Source: JBBIVP01 sp037439705 [NCBI: bacterium] (GTDB lineage: Bacteria > JBBIVP01). Taken from it: DNA of 5,806 nucleotides. Under the pieces are notes generated by a model, which worked only from the letters and a program-made list of their open reading frames with translations, was not told the origin of the DNA and did not search any database. The stretch lies in NCBI GenBank assembly GCA_037439705.1, contig JBBIVP010000138.1, forward strand, positions 1 to 5,806, in the 5' to 3' direction. The position numbers were made by a program, and so were the translations under genes. How positions within the stretch are numbered: position 1 is the first letter of the stretch; each line of letters opens with the position of its first letter. Positions 5,669 through 5,806 of this stretch are shown here, piece after piece.

Positions 5669-5806
5669 ATGAACGAGAGGAAGTATTTAACAAGAGATGA
5701 GTTTTTCGCATTTCTTGAGGAGGATAGAAGGAAGTGGGAGGAAAATCAGAGAAAATGGGAGGAAAATCAGAAGGTCATAAACAGGATGCTTGCACATCTC
5801 ACAAAG
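5669..5806 (+). CDS. N-terminus of a coiled-coil protein, probably DUF3782/PD-(D/E)XK-like family; runs off the right edge
   Basis: Only 46 codons are present and the frame is open to the window end. The protein starts MNERKYLTRDEFFAFLEED, then has two exact heptads KWEENQR and KWEENQK (residues 22-35), followed by VINRMLAHLTK. This highly charged, helix-forming start with repeated WEENQ heptads is what I know from DUF3782-type proteins, which carry a coiled coil followed by a PD-(D/E)XK nuclease-like domain and are common in thermophiles and cyanobacteria. Their function is unsettled. The diagnostic C-terminal domain lies outside, so the family call rests on the N-terminus only. It has its own promoter and is separated from the exporter operon by 162 bases. 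The start is chosen as the first ATG, just after the -10 box, with no Shine-Dalgarno. Confidence 0.65.
   Translation, partial: MNERKYLTRDEFFAFLEEDRRKWEENQRKWEENQKVINRMLAHLTK
5732..5773 (+). repeat. 21-bp tandem repeat encoding the KWEENQ heptads
   Basis: Two consecutive 21-base units (5732-5752, 5753-5773) share an identical 16-base core, TGGGAGGAAAATCAGA. They encode KWEENQR and KWEENQK. The near-identity in DNA, not just in protein, points to recent unit duplication, and the copy number may vary between relatives. Confidence 0.7.

Noticed and set aside
5436-5672. Plus-strand 78-codon ORF overlapping the ATPase 3' end and the gap
   Set aside because: It begins inside the ATPase in another frame, has low-complexity, non-protein-like content across a T-rich gap, and runs into the promoter of the next gene.
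5732-5773. CRISPR-like array
   Set aside because: The 21-base units are directly adjacent, without spacers, and are in-frame heptad codons of a coiled coil.

Overview
The window is a gene-dense, AT-rich bacterial stretch with almost no intergenic DNA. The proteins are rich in Lys, Glu, Ile and Phe. The gene set is a type I signal peptidase, an Mrp/ApbC Fe-S carrier ATPase with an N-terminal DUF59 domain, a Wzm/Wzt-type exporter and a DUF3782-like coiled-coil protein. This fits a deep-branching, possibly thermophilic bacterium. No marker fixes the phylum, so the placement is inference.

Left half (1-3503, minus strand). Read in transcription order, this holds a 101-codon coding-like segment without a usable start codon (3503-3198), lepB (3169-2495), mrp/apbC (2498-1473), a CPBP/CAAX-type membrane protease (1476-793) and an extended SDR NAD-dependent epimerase/dehydratase (796 to beyond the left edge). 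The last three junctions are 4-base stop/start overlaps, so this is one translationally coupled operon. A perfect 11-bp AU hairpin sits exactly on the mrp stop/protease start.

Right half (3517-5506, plus strand). A divergent operon encodes an Lrp/AsnC-family regulator, an ABC-2 polysaccharide-export permease (Wzm-like) and its ATPase (Wzt-like, without the C-terminal glycan-binding domain). Both junctions are again ATGA overlaps. The operon appears to start from a promoter whose -10 box ends 7 bases before the lrp ATG, suggesting a leaderless message. An 11-base palindrome overlaps that -10 and could be an autoregulatory operator.

Right edge (5507-5806). A 162-base gap carries a long-range inverted repeat, a T-rich stretch and a good promoter. 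It is followed by the first 46 codons of a coiled-coil protein with exact KWEENQ heptads, typical of the DUF3782/PD-(D/E)XK-like family.

No rRNA, tRNA, CRISPR array, transposase or integrase is visible. The most interesting points are the start-less ORF, the start-occluding hairpin, and the coupling of an amino-acid-type regulator to a surface-glycan exporter with a leaderless-looking start.
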